Positions 33,620 through 45,500 of a stretch of DNA of 64,000 nucleotides are shown here, in pieces. The stretch spans positions 62,001-126,000 of the forward strand of contig JALLLS010000046.1 of assembly GCA_025094145.1 (NCBI GenBank), read 5' to 3'. The position numbers and the translations under genes are program-made. Within the stretch, counting starts at the first letter, position 1. Each line of letters starts with the position of its first letter. Source of the DNA: Spinellus fusiger (Eukaryota; Mucoromycota; Mucoromycetes; Mucorales; Phycomycetaceae). The notes under the pieces are model-generated. The model was not told the origin of the DNA and made no database searches. It saw nothing but the letters and a program-made list of their open reading frames with translations.

Positions 33620-33790
33620 TACCACTATCAATACCACTATCAATACCACTATCAATATCACTATCAATATCACTATATCCATATCAATATCACTATATCC
33701 ATATCAATATCACTATATCCATATCAATATCACTATATCCATATCAATATCACTATATCCATATCAATATCACTATATCCATATCCATTT
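33620..33790. repeat. TATCACTATATCCATATCAA minisatellite
   Basis: At least six near-perfect 24-bp units (CACTATATCCATATCAATAT) preceded by CAATACCACTAT units, in the spacer before the multi-PAM2 gene. Confidence 0.92.
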
Positions 33791-33940
33791 CATCAGTGTA
33801 AAAAATATAATGTCTCTCACTAATGGAGAACAGTGGCTGTCGGAGATTCAATCCCTGGCCTGACAGTGCAAGTGTGACCATTTCATGAGAGATAAATAAG
33901 CCTGAAGTGTCTGTAGTAAGAAACGGCCACTGTTTTGTTC

Positions 33941-36181
33941 ATGGCACCAGGCAAACCGTCTTCAGGTCCACAGGCAAAACGTAGGTAGAACACAGCTTAT
34001 AAGAAAGACATAACTTATTATCTAGAGGAAACTGTGCATTTCATAGTGTGGAATCACACTGCTTGGTTTGAACTTCTCAAGACACCCATCAATCCTCTTC
34101 AACTGCATACAACCCAAACAAATCCACTCACCACTCCCATGCCCGCTCCAATACGCTTGTCAAAACGCACACTACCTGCCAAAAAAAGAAGCAAAAGGAC
34201 AATCAAAGTGAACCCTCCACTGGTTCACCGCAAGAAAAAAACAGATAAAGTCACAATTAAACCTAAAATTGAATCTACAGCCACACTTGCTCCTACTCCT
34301 GCTCCTACTCCTGCGCTTATTCCTACTCCTGCGCCTATCCCTACTCCTGCTTCTAAAGCCATACCAGCACCAGCACCAGCACCCATGTCCGAGAAACTCA
34401 CCTCATCCTCAACACACAGTGTAAAATCCATTACCCTTAGCCTCTCTTCTTTATTATCTGTAGATACTGGAGGATGTAATGAGATGGAGCCCATTGCAAT
34501 AGATGTGAGTCTTTCAGATATGATTGCAGGCACAAACAGTGCAGCTATTCAAAGGCTATTGAAAGACCTGGAGAGTGGCAGGCTAAGCAAAATAAATCCT
34601 ACCCTTTCCTCAGCTAGAATAGCAGCAGACACTCCAGTATCAGGGAATACAACGCCTTGTCTACTCGATACACCCAATGATGAGACATTGGAGAGCTACA
34701 TGGCTGCTAATCATCTATATAACACACACTCATTAGCCAATGATAAGAGTACGCGTCAGAAACAGACGAATAGAGATGGAATCAATAAAAAGATGAATCC
34801 CTTTTCCAAATACTGGGCCGCCTCTCAACCCAACCCAAATGGGACGAAAGATGACAATGATGAGGACGGTGATTCGTATTTCACTACAGAAACATCTGAA
34901 TCAGACAGCAATGCTCTTGTTATGACGATGGAGAAACTAGATTTTAAGCTAGACACTATAGAGTTTAGTAATGTTATTCAACCACAGGCTAATTCATGGA
35001 ACACTAGTACACAGATATCACAGCAGAAAGTAAATGCATCCTCCTCCTCTTCAACAATGAGAGATGCTTTTGATTTTAACTTTATACCAAAGATCAGTGC
35101 TGAGCTGCTGGCGTCTTTGTCTAGTGCACAACTGCCACAAAAGAAGGAATTAGGCTTCAATGTTGATGGTCAGGCAGCGAGTTCCCGTACGTCAGCACTT
35201 GATCCTATTGCCCCACTGCCAGACAGTGATGAGGCTGACCAGGAGGACCAAGAATCCTATATTGATTCTCAAGTGTCTGATATGTATTCACAAGATTATA
35301 ATTCTGATTCAGAGGGATTTGGCGCTGATTCACAGGATGAGCATTATGATTCGCAGGATGAGCATTATGATTCACAACAGTATCATTGTGATTCACAACA
35401 GTATCATTATGATTCACAAGATGATCATTATGATTCACAAGGATTTAGTGCTGACATGCAGAACAACAGTACCAGCCCATCAAAACTAAATGCTAGTGCC
35501 AAGGAATTCAGTGTAAATGCACCTAAATTCAATATAAATGCACCCGAATTCACTGTCTCCCATACCTCGGGGATTTCATCTGATTCACAAGAAATGGACA
35601 ACAAAACACCAAAGCTAAATGTCAATGCATTAGAGTTCAATATCAATTCACCCACTATTGATATTAAAATAGAAGACTCTATTATTGACTCTTCCCATCT
35701 TTATATGAATGCACAAGAGTTCTATATTAAATCACCAAGACTGGATGTGAATGCACCAGAGTTCAGTATTAAATCACCAAGACTGAATGCTAATGTACCA
35801 GAATTCAGTATTAAATCACCAAAGCTCAATGCTAATGTACCAGAATTCAATGTAAATGCACCTGAATTTACTTTTGTTTCGCCAAGATTCAACCCCAATG
35901 CACCAGAGTTCACTGCTGATGCACCAGAGTTCAATGTGGATGTACATGAATTTAACCCCAATGCATCGGATCACACTATGATCATCTCTGATTTTACACC
36001 ACCTACAGGCCCTACCAAGATGATACAAGATGGATCCTTGGTTGAAATTGATAAATTTGAACCTACAAAAGACTTATACAACTTTTCTTCAGGTGAACAC
36101 TATCGGCCGGGACAGTGTATTGAGCCACTGACACCCTTGCCTGCCTATAACTTCAAGGATAAGCAGACTCCTGAGAAATAG
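33941..36181 (+). CDS. Protein with a C-terminal array of PAM2-like motifs
   Basis: Exons 33941-33980 and 34026-36181 give 731 aa. There is no recognised enzymatic domain. Order: short basic N-terminus with KRTLPAKKRSKRTIK; a Pro/Ala repeat (TPAPTPA); an acidic, largely disordered middle; an 8-residue repeat DSQDEHY (about six copies); and then, from about 35475 to 35980, an array of L/F-N-x-N-A-x-E-F units. These include KLNASAKEFSV, KLNVNALEFNI, RLDVNAPEFSI, RLNANVPEFSI, KLNANVPEFNV and RFNPNAPEFTA. This matches the consensus of the PAM2 peptide (LNxxAxEFxP), which binds the MLLE domain of poly(A)-binding protein. Binding is inferred from sequence only. Related scaffolds with several PAM2 motifs are known in fungi (for example Ustilago Upa2). 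Confidence 0.75.
35325..35450. repeat. Coding DSQDEHY-type repeat
   Basis: Six to seven 24-bp units encode DSQ(D/Q)(E/Y/D)H(Y/C)Y. It sits just before the PAM2-like array. Confidence 0.85.
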
Positions 36182-36796
36182 GGCTGATCAAGAAGAAAGC
36201 ACAGTTGATCCCATCTACAGCTGTCGTATGACACATTGGTTTGTCTAGGTACCTTATTATTAACCTACATTCACTCCTTTTTTCAACCACTATAAAGGCA
36301 TTCCTACATATAATAACTCTGATAAAATAGCCCATGAATCCGTCCCATTTAACCACCATAAACTCCTTATACAGTACCTTTATATCTCTTATTTCTTATT
36401 TTCTGTTCTATTATTCCAATAAAATATTTATTCCATTGCTCAAAATGAGATTTGTACTGGTGATATTGTTTGTACTGGCCTTTGGCTCTCCAGTAGGAAC
36501 AAATAGAGATGTATAAACATGCAACTTGGAGTGTGCTTTAGCTGTTATTGATATTTTTTTATTTCTCTAAAACTGTCTTACTATTTCACCACTATGAATA
36601 AAGATATACAGTCAATAAACAACACATGCAGTGACAGTGACAGGCATAGGAAGAGTGCCAACAGATCCCTTTTCTTCTTCTATCCTTTGGCACACTACAG
36701 TGACTGTAGCAAGAGCTTTATACTGACTACATTTTATTGTGAATATTCCACCTGTGAATTTCAATCCAACGAGCAACACAATCACCCCAGTTCTAT
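36182..36796. other. Convergent 3' spacer
   Basis: About 615 bp of AT-rich sequence between the multi-PAM2 gene and riboflavin synthase. No gene was recognised. Confidence 0.45.
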
Positions 36797-37632
36797 CTAC
36801 TTTATCAGGCGCTTCAACAAGGATTCAAGGCCTTCACTGTTCTTGATGGCACTCTCGATGCTTTTAAGAGCATATTTTGCCAACATATCTACTTCAACAT
36901 TGACACTGTCTCCCACTTGTTTCTTGGCCATAATGACACAGTGCTGGGTATGGGCAATCATCATAATGGTGAATGTACGATCATCGTCGTTTACATCGCA
37001 CACAGTAAGGGATGTACCATCGAGAGTAACAAATCCCTTGGGGATAATGTACTTCATAATTCCACTGTTTTCCAAAGGCGCCTGGAACTTGAACCAGATA
37101 GAATTGCTTTCGGGTGTGATGGAGACAATCGTGACAATCGTATCCACATGGCCTTGGACTATATGTCCACCAAAGCGTTTTTCGCTTCCCATTGCACGCT
37201 CCAAATTCACTTTGCTGTCTACACTGAGTTGGCCTGGCATAAGGTCAGTCAGTCAGTACTATTGTAAGGCGTACTCACCTAAGTTGGTGCATCTTAAAGT
37301 CTCGGGTGCAACACCTACTTTGAAGCTATCTGCATCAAATTCCGTCACAGTTAAGCAGGTGCCTTTTTGTTTGAAATTCAACACATACAAAATATGAGCA
37401 TTCACACTTTAAAGAATATAAACATAAATACAAGCAAGCAAGCAAGAAGAATGGTTTGGAGAGGTGTATATGACTTGCCATTCACGGCAATACTATCTCC
37501 AATATGACAATCGGATAAGATTTTGGAGGCCTCTCCAACAGTAAAGGTCCAGCCATTTCCACCAGACTCTGTCTTGTCTTGCTCCACTACAGCAATAATA
37601 GTGCCCATATGCTCAACAAGACCAGTAAACAT
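36797..37632 (-). CDS. RIB5: Riboflavin synthase alpha chain (Rib5)
   Basis: Final enzyme of riboflavin synthesis, dismutating 6,7-dimethyl-8-ribityllumazine. The model begins MFTGLVEHMGTI, the invariant N-terminus of the first lumazine-binding repeat. Exon 1 is 37632-37479 and ends at GDSIAVNG. Exon 2 (37362-37279) gives TCLTVTEFDADSFKVGVAPE and TLRCTNL. Exon 3 (from about 37246 to 36797) contains VNLERAMG and FGGHIVQGHVDTIVTI (second repeat), SLTVCDVNDDD, and a C-terminus with MLAKYALKSIE. Intron 1 uses a GC donor (GCAAGT). Intron 2 has a normal GTGAGT donor but no usable AG before exon 3: all three frames after the only AG hit TGA inside a CTGA repeat. So the gene may use a non-AG acceptor or be damaged. 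Confidence 0.88.
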
Positions 37633-37801
37633 TTTATATTAGATAGAATAGTTTCTTGTTGAGTGAGTGAGTGAGTGAGTGATTATATGAGTTAATTTAT
37701 CTCTATTTGAATAGCCAACCTATTAAAAGAGCCAAGGAAAAATGTAAAGAGAGAAAGAGATGAACAAGTGTGGAAGAAGCGCGTGTGTAATGTTCAGGAT
37801 A

Positions 37802-38552
37802 CACGCCCAAAGATGTTCGGAATATATAAGGAAATACACGAACATTAGAATCACACTATTTCTATGATTGGATTCTGCGTTTGAAAAATCTTTTCGCTGT
37901 TTAGATGGGCTATTTCAAACCATACTTGCCTATTTTAGCATTAATGATTGACTTTGCAATTAAACACTATAATGTTGGATATAAAAAGAAGAAATAAGGC
38001 CAATATTGCAGCTCAGTCACTGAATTTATTGTTTAACATAATGTGTTATCATCAATGAAGCAAAACAATAGAAGGAAGTGATAGACATTACTAAGGGCTA
38101 TTCTAGTGATAAAAAGATAAGATTTGTCTTCATCTGGGCTTAATTTTATTGTATTCCACAAGATACTTATTGTATTGTTATTAGACAAGTAAAGACTCCT
38201 TTCAAGCCAGTCTTAGGTGGTCTTCTTTTTTCAATGCTGTCTAGGGCATACTCCCAAGAATAAAACATAAGGCCTTTAGGGTATGAATTCTATTTCTATT
38301 AATTAATATTCTAAGGAAGTATCTATAGTGATTGTATAGTATTGGCTATACTATTATAATGAACAATATTATTCATCAACACTATTCTATTGATAATACA
38401 ATTTGATATTGAGGTATTCTACAAAAGGAAATAATATTTTGGATACTTGCAAACCTTTGATTTTAAATACAGATCCATAAAAGGCAAGAAATTATTAGAC
38501 GTAAAAGGAAGGAGATATCAGCGCTTAAAGGCCAGAAAAATCTCCTGGTGTG
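37802..38552. mobile_element. Short TA-flanked relative of the Fanzor-bearing element
   Basis: This 751-bp element has TA on both sides. The left end CACGCCCAAAGATGTTCGG resembles the right end of the copy at 29434-30480, and the right end is the complement of CACACCAGGAGATTTTTC. The right 500 bp matches the right part of the 2403-bp element (for example AAGGCAAGAAATTATTAGAC). No Fanzor motif remains. It sits in the upstream region of riboflavin synthase. Confidence 0.72.
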
Positions 38553-40396
38553 TAGAGCGAACCTATTTTTGCCAAGATATACTGATAAGCATGATCACTA
38601 AAATTCTATATCATTGATTGTGAGAAATAATAGTATGTCACAAGCATCTATAAACTCATGCCCTGTGAATAGTACAATTATTCTATGATATAGTCACTAG
38701 ATGCCAATGAATTCCATCTACCTATATTTTATCAGTTCATAACTTAGTCTACAGTCAAGCATGATTTATTAAATATAAAAGACAAGCCATTCTTAAGACA
38801 GTCATTTGAATACTCTGTATCTTACGAAAAGCTCCTAATAATAAAGGATTTAGATAGAATACTTCTATAGGTGCTTTATGACCAGCTCTCTTTCATGATA
38901 AACGTTAACATTGTCATAAATCAATACCTTAACATTTGATATACTCTATAAAGACAGTCAAAAGAATCATCTCGTCAATGAAAGATTCGGTTTATTTGTA
39001 GCAATTCAAGGTGTCTTGTGTAAACCAGTGTTTTAGATTGTATTTTTCTTTTTCTTTGTTGTAAACCATATAATTTTCATTTCTTTCTCTAAAATAGGAC
39101 GACTCATTTCCTTATGGACGCTACAGCTATATTTTTTTTATGTTATGTAGCTACAACTAGACTTGGGTTCCTCACAGAGTCGTCAAGTAGGGAGTAAATT
39201 AATTAATAGTGAACGCTAATAGTAAGGTATATTATGTTTGATTGTTATAGGCTCGCATTGGACATCATTGTTTGTATAGTAATAAAATTATTTATGGAAG
39301 ATTAAACAAGAAAAAGGTGGTTGAACGATAAGACAAGTTATCAATCCTTAGCTGTGGGGCAAACTTAATACGGAAGGGCACAGACTAACTATTCTATAAG
39401 TGGATCCAGGGTTATTAAACCATTGGTAATCCAAGGTTTTGCTGTCCCTAAAAAGTGGTCTTTGAACCAATAAAATACGAATTTTAGCCCAAGTCTACTA
39501 TTATATTTGCTTATACACACAGCATCTTTCATTAACACTGACAGTAGACTGTCAGCACAGTGTATTATAGGTGGATACTTTGAAAGAGTCGGTATTCTCA
39601 TTCATTTCTTTAAGAAAGAAGTATGTTTTCATATGTCATTGTTGTTATTTAGGCAAATAAACATTACACTACCCATAATTGAGAAAGTATAAAGTTATAA
39701 AAATAAAAATTATAGAAATTATAGAAATTATAGAAATTATAATAGTAGTGGTATAATTATAATAAAAAATAAAAAATATTAAGGCTTTTCGGGAACATAC
39801 CAATTAGAATGTAAGTAAATAACAGATATCCAGTAGTATAAACACAATCTCTAATGATATTTATAACACTTTCTCTTTTTACATAATAAAAAGGATACTA
39901 ATGATGTGTTTAAATAGCATGCATTATCATACTACTGAATTCCTTAATTTTTTGTAAACGTATTTGGATAAAAATTTCTAGAATTTGTATATTTTTGTTA
40001 TATACTTTCCAAATCAGTAAGCCGATACCACCAACAAGTGAGAATTCGGTGGCACCGAGAATCACAATGGTCAAGTGTATATGACTAGTTAGATTTGGAA
40101 TATATCTGTCAAAAAAAGAAAAGGAATACAATGAGCTCTGTGGTTGAATAGTTACATTGATATCTTTTGGGCCACTCATACACATCCACTCCAAAGGTGA
40201 CATAAGCTCGCTAGTATCCGATGCGTGTATACTTTGATTTAGAATATTAATCCATCTACTGTGAATATTGAATATTTATTTCACACTATTGTAAGCTATA
40301 ATAACAACATAGAGAGAGAAACCCTTTGAGCAATTTCTGCTTTAATAATAAGCTTACTTTTGTTAGTTTTGTCTTGTTGCTATCGACACCATAGGA

Positions 40397-40457
40397 ACCA
40401 ATCAAAGCTTATATCTCTATGACCAATCAAAGCTTATATCTCTATGACCAATCAAAG
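40397..40457. repeat. Tandem ACCAATCAAAGCTTATATCT repeat
   Basis: Two complete 27-bp units and part of a third, each with CCAATCAAAG then CTTATATCTCTATG. The CCAAT core makes a regulatory role possible, but no gene start is nearby. Confidence 0.75.
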
Positions 40458-40744
40458 ACAGGTCCGTCTATGTTGTATCCAGGAGCTGCTCTTTACCTTT
40501 ATTATGTCTTTAGACACTGATCTTTATACATACACTAGTAAAGAGAAGGCTATATAGGTGTAGGTTTAGATATAGAAAGGCATAAAATATATATGCTTAG
40601 TGAATGTTGTTTTTGTTAGTTTAAATTATAGGCTTGTAGACTATTTTACCAAGAAGAATATAGGATTTAGACTTTGATATTATAGAAAGCATTGTCCGTA
40701 GAATAGAGTAAAGCAATGAAATCTTATCAGCATAGAATCAAAGG

Positions 40745-40747
<3 letters not shown>

Positions 40748-40778
<31 letters not shown>

Positions 40779-40780
40779 AT
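40748..40780. repeat. TA then TG dinucleotide repeat
   Basis: About eight TA and six TG units in the AT-rich spacer. Confidence 0.9.
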
Positions 40781-41774
40781 TGAACGGATGAAAACAAAAT
40801 AAAACTTCTCATAGTATAACTACAAAATTCTGAATGTCACATTATACATTAAAGAAGAGCATTGTTTGTTTCTGTCTTTTTGCTCAGCTGAGAGAGGTAC
40901 GGCACAAGATATATTTATTACCCCACATACTAAAATCGTTTAGTCGTCATTGCACAATAATAGTATTGGCTGCATACTCACCAGGCAATGTTTGAATTAT
41001 CGGTTGACCTACACATTGATCGAGCTTTGTTTCGCACAAATATTAGGTTAAATGATAATTTATGGTAGTCTAGAGTTCATTTGATGACTATTTTAAAGAT
41101 GAATAAAAGTATTCCCATCATAATATAGAACATCTTGTCCTACAGTATTTCTCATACACGCCCGATAACAATAACAAAGGTTAAATTGAATCGTATTTCA
41201 GTTAAGGTTCTTTCTTTTAAAGGACATTGTAATAGTATTAAATGGAAAGTGCAATAAGAGAAAGTAAGAAAGGGGCAACTATTTGATGTTTTTCCTTTGT
41301 TCTACAGCTATGTTGGTTAGACTCACTCATTCATTTAGTAAAATAAATAGAGAAATCTATCAGCTACATCACCTTTTTATAAAACTCAAGTCATTCATAA
41401 TCAATAATCACCTGATCTTTGATGGTCAGTTTGTATTTTTCTTTGGATACACCATTGAAAAAGTACTTCTGATTTCTTCTCTCTTGATGACAAGTCAACC
41501 TCTTTAAGAAGCCCAAGTCTTTTGCTTTCTTTATTGGTTATGATTTCTACCACCGACCGTTTTTAATCATTTTAATTGGTGGATGTTCTATTATCGCTCT
41601 TTTATAATCCTCATCCCTTTCCAAATAGAGAAAAGAGGGGGGAGGGAGGAGAGAGCGAAAAAGAAGAGCGAGGGATATCCATCTCGGTCTGCTCCCCGGT
41701 TGTCCCGTATATCATTTCTATAAAGCACACATATTTTCTCGTCTTTTGTAAATTCTCTTATTATCTTTTATCAA

Positions 41775-42596
41775 ATGCTGCTTTCTTTACCATCCGAAAT
41801 TCTTTGGTGCATTTATTCTCTCGTGGGCATTCAAGAGTTATCTGCTCTTCGACTTGTATCACGGCAACTACGAACATACGCTGACCATCCCTCCCACTGG
41901 CGCAATCTACACCTTCTTTCTTCATCCCATAGCAGCACAGGCATAGCCTTATGGAATTTGGCAGATCTGAAGAATCTGATAGGCCCCCATGTAGATCATA
42001 TCCAGTCGGTTAAGATTTGGGGTGTTCGTGACAATGTTGTTCGCTACCTTATCACACAATGCCCACACCTTCAAACATTAACACTTTGTGGGTGGACAAC
42101 TCTGTCAGATTATGCTTTCAAATTCCCCATTGACCGCTCACTTGAGTTACACCGTCTCGAATTGGTGGGGGCTGTTCATCAACCTAACTATACAGCATTA
42201 AGTGCAAGTACTCTCAGTCGTATCCTGGCCCACTGTCCCGATCTTTCTGAACTATTGCTGGGGTGCCAGGTCCATATCCATGCTCAGACACTGATCGATG
42301 AACTCACGAAATCAGTCTCCAGCCAAGCCCCTCCTTCTCTACGCTCTCTAACCCTTGGCACACATAAAACCTGGTCTGCTTTACATATCACCCAACTGTT
42401 TGATCTTTGCTCTTCTTTGGAGCATGTTGGACTTCTTCCTGCAGTTGCAACTGGCTGTGACGTTGGAAAAGAAGCCTCAAGTGTCCAGCGATGGTTAGCA
42501 GAGACACACTCTTTGAAATTGGAGCACTCATCAGAATCACCCATTGATATTGATCTACCACTCAATCAGGATATGATCATTCATCGCCCACGGTAG
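41775..42596 (+). CDS. F-box protein with LRR-like region
   Basis: Intronless 273-aa protein. The N-terminus (LLSLPSEILWCIYSLVGIQEL followed by SALRLVSRQLRTYADHPSHW) is a typical F-box, which binds Skp1 and recruits substrates to SCF ubiquitin ligases. Degenerate leucine-rich repeats follow: LITQCPHLQTLTLCGW, LHRLELVG, LAHCPDLSELLLG and LRSLTLG. Substrate unknown. The start is the Met at 41775 because an upstream frame extension is out of phase. There is a polypyrimidine-rich region just upstream. Confidence 0.88.
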   Translation: MLLSLPSEILWCIYSLVGIQELSALRLVSRQLRTYADHPSHWRNLHLLSSSHSSTGIALWNLADLKNLIGPHVDHIQSVKIWGVRDNVVRYLITQCPHLQTLTLCGWTTLSDYAFKFPIDRSLELHRLELVGAVHQPNYTALSASTLSRILAHCPDLSELLLGCQVHIHAQTLIDELTKSVSSQAPPSLRSLTLGTHKTWSALHITQLFDLCSSLEHVGLLPAVATGCDVGKEASSVQRWLAETHSLKLEHSSESPIDIDLPLNQDMIIHRPR

Positions 42597-45500
42597 ATGA
42601 ACAAGTTCCTTTCTTCTTGTTCTTGTTGTTTTTATTAGTTTAGGTATTCATAATGTTAATCATGTTTTCTTCTTCTTCCTCATCATCATCTTACTTTCTT
42701 GTAAACTCTTTCTTTGTTATTCACAAAGCAAAAACACCACTATCAGTCGGGACTGGTAGTGGAAGCATTACCAATATAAAACATCAACTTATTTATTCAT
42801 TCATTCCATTGTTCCGTTGTTCTATTATTGTTTTCATGTGTTGAGTGCGGGTCTGACTTATAGTTTCTAAATAAGTGAATCGAAAGAAAGCAGTGAATAG
42901 ACTGTCTTTTCATCTGAATCTTCAAATTTCAGGTACATCTTTTCAACATGGAAAAAATGTAAACTCTGGTCCTCCAAGATGGGAGCATTGTAATCATTGT
43001 AATCATTGTAATCATAGCAAACGACAGAGTTGGACGAGAATCAATGGTTAATATTAGCTATCCTATAGCTTATCAGTTCTTTCTTTTAGAAGATCACTTA
43101 TTCTTTCTTGGCTAAATCTTAAACTTTAATTGCTGTGCTACTATTGTCTCTTTAATGTGTGAGATTTATTTTGTTTTGTTGATGCGGATATTAGAGCGAT
43201 ACAGTCACTTTGTATCAGTCATGGCTCAACACTGGTTTAACTCACACTGAATTATTGAATTTTAAAAAAACTGCATGGTTGTACTTGTGGGTTGATATTC
43301 CCGATGTAGGACCAAAGTATCACGCTTACAACAATTAAACATTCGCATTCTATACATTGAGCATCTATGGGATATGGGCTCAATACGCGTACCAAATGTA
43401 AGTCATATGAGTAATAATAACACTCATAGGCTATCCTTTCCTTATGATAACGATAATAAAGGTAACATTGATAGAACTAATAATGATGGGTTGTTATTTT
43501 TTCTTTTTCTTTTAAAAAAAAGATATTTACATCTAAAGGGGATGTCCAAACTAAAATAAAAAATAAAAAGATGGAGAATGCTATTCATTTAAAACTGGGT
43601 TTGAACTTATGCTGCTTGATGACTATAAGACTCCATGGTCTTGCATTGTAATTCACACATGCACAAGTAAATAAATATATATTTATTATAGTCAACAGAT
43701 TAATAGAGTGAGAAATAGGCTAAATAGCTCATTTTATTATTTCATTATTATTATTAATCTTTAAAAAGATGACTTACAGACCAGAAGTGGTTTATAAAAG
43801 ATGCAGTACTATTTTATAATAACATAGCATCTTGGTTTGCTTGTATTATAAATACTCTAGCTGATATTGTTTTTGTTGCTATTATCATTTATAATAATGC
43901 AAATAACAATAGCTTTGGCCAATATTAGTGTCAGATTTGCTTCTTTTATTACTGTTTATCAATTCATTAAACTTATATGAATATGATAGTACAGTCACAT
44001 CTTTCTATACAATAAAGACTATGTTTCTTATCTATTTAACAATACCAACCTGCTTTTTTTATAATTGTCTTGATTTTCTTTAGTACATCATTCTTACTAA
44101 AAATAAGTATTCAAATAGCATATGTTTATTATAGAAACACATGCATCTACCTCTTATATGCATGGAAATATCTGTTGAAGAACTAAAAGAATCAGGCTTA
44201 ACTGTTGTATTCTTCTGCTCTATTATTTAATAGTTACAAAGATGATGTATTTAAAAAAAAAGAGTTAGTGTACACTGTGAGCATGCTTTTTTTTTACAAC
44301 AGAAATTGATGTCTACTGTATTATGTCTTGTTGTATTACATCAAATGTTACTAAATGCTGAGTCATCCCTTCATTGATCTCGACTAGGATTATGCTTTGT
44401 CATATCTAAAAGTCTAGGCTTATTTTGTTTTATTGAATAATAAGATAATAGATAGTAACAATCTTTATGAATTTCAGCCGGAGAAAAAAAGGTATTAAAG
44501 CAAATACTACAACAAAATATCGATATTAAGTTTTGATTAATATTTATAAAGTAACAGGCATATATTAATACATATAGAAGAGCAAAGAAGAAATGGAATA
44601 GAAAGACTCTAGGATGGTATGCCCAGAACATTCATAATAAATCTTATTATATTATTTATTCTATCATTGAAAATGTAAAAATAATAATACTCTGTTGAAC
44701 ATGCATAGCTTTAGTAGAAACACGGCTGAAAAGATTAGTTACATCGTATAACAAGAGATTACTCACCAGTCGTAAGAAAGTAAACACAAAAAGAAAAGAA
44801 ATCATATTTTAGCTATAATTTTAGTCTTCATTTTATGAACTGTCATGCGGGTAGTTTCATAAAGGTTCTTGAATTCTTTTTAAAAGCATGTGGCAAACAC
44901 TCATGTTGAAAAGGAGATAATAGAATAATGTAGAGTATGGAATTGTGCAACTCTTCATGCAATCAAAAAATAATATTTTATTGATACTACTAAACAACTA
45001 TTTAAATGTCTTATCCTAACAAATGTACTGAAAACTGTACTCTATGCAAATAAAGATGATAATGCTAAAACTAAATTTGCCTGTAACTATAGTAGGCATA
45101 GAGACACTGTTTGCAGGCGCATATAGTCTTCCATAGGCAAATAGGCCAAAATACATTTCACTAATAATACAAATATAAACTCTATAGTTAAAGACTAGCC
45201 CCTATTATAACTATTATGAGTGATAATCATATTGCTTTTATTAAGTTTTATTTTAATAATTCAATTGATAGTCCAGTGAAGGGGCATAAAAACAATGCTT
45301 CCTTTCAAATCCTTTTAATTATCCCATGTAAGTTGTAAACATGAGTTGAGATGCTTCCTAAATAATTCAGATTGTATCTTCTAGAACTATCCTGATTCTA
45401 GAAAATAGTAAGGAGAATACATACCATTGTTCATAAATATCACAGGACAATAAATAAATCAATCTACCCACTTTATTCTTGATCATTTTTAACAGATGGC

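Larger units (their letters stand above)
38553..41774. other. AT-rich intergenic region, no secure gene
   Basis: About 3.2 kb. The only suggestive frame is 39910-40203 (-), 97 aa with one hydrophobic segment (IVILGATEFSLVGGIGLLIW), no matched family and no clear splice partner. A TA/TG repeat lies at 40748-40780 and a short CCAAT-containing tandem repeat at 40397-40455. Otherwise nothing recognised. Confidence 0.45.

Noticed and set aside
33620..33790. Possible CRISPR-like array
   Set aside because: Units are contiguous with no unique spacers, and the genome is eukaryotic.
33566..33863. Several YQYHYIHINI-type ORFs
   Set aside because: Translations of the 24-bp minisatellite.
39910..40203. 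97-aa minus-strand ORF with a hydrophobic segment
   Set aside because: No family motif, no splice partner, AT-rich DNA; hydrophobic frames arise by chance here.
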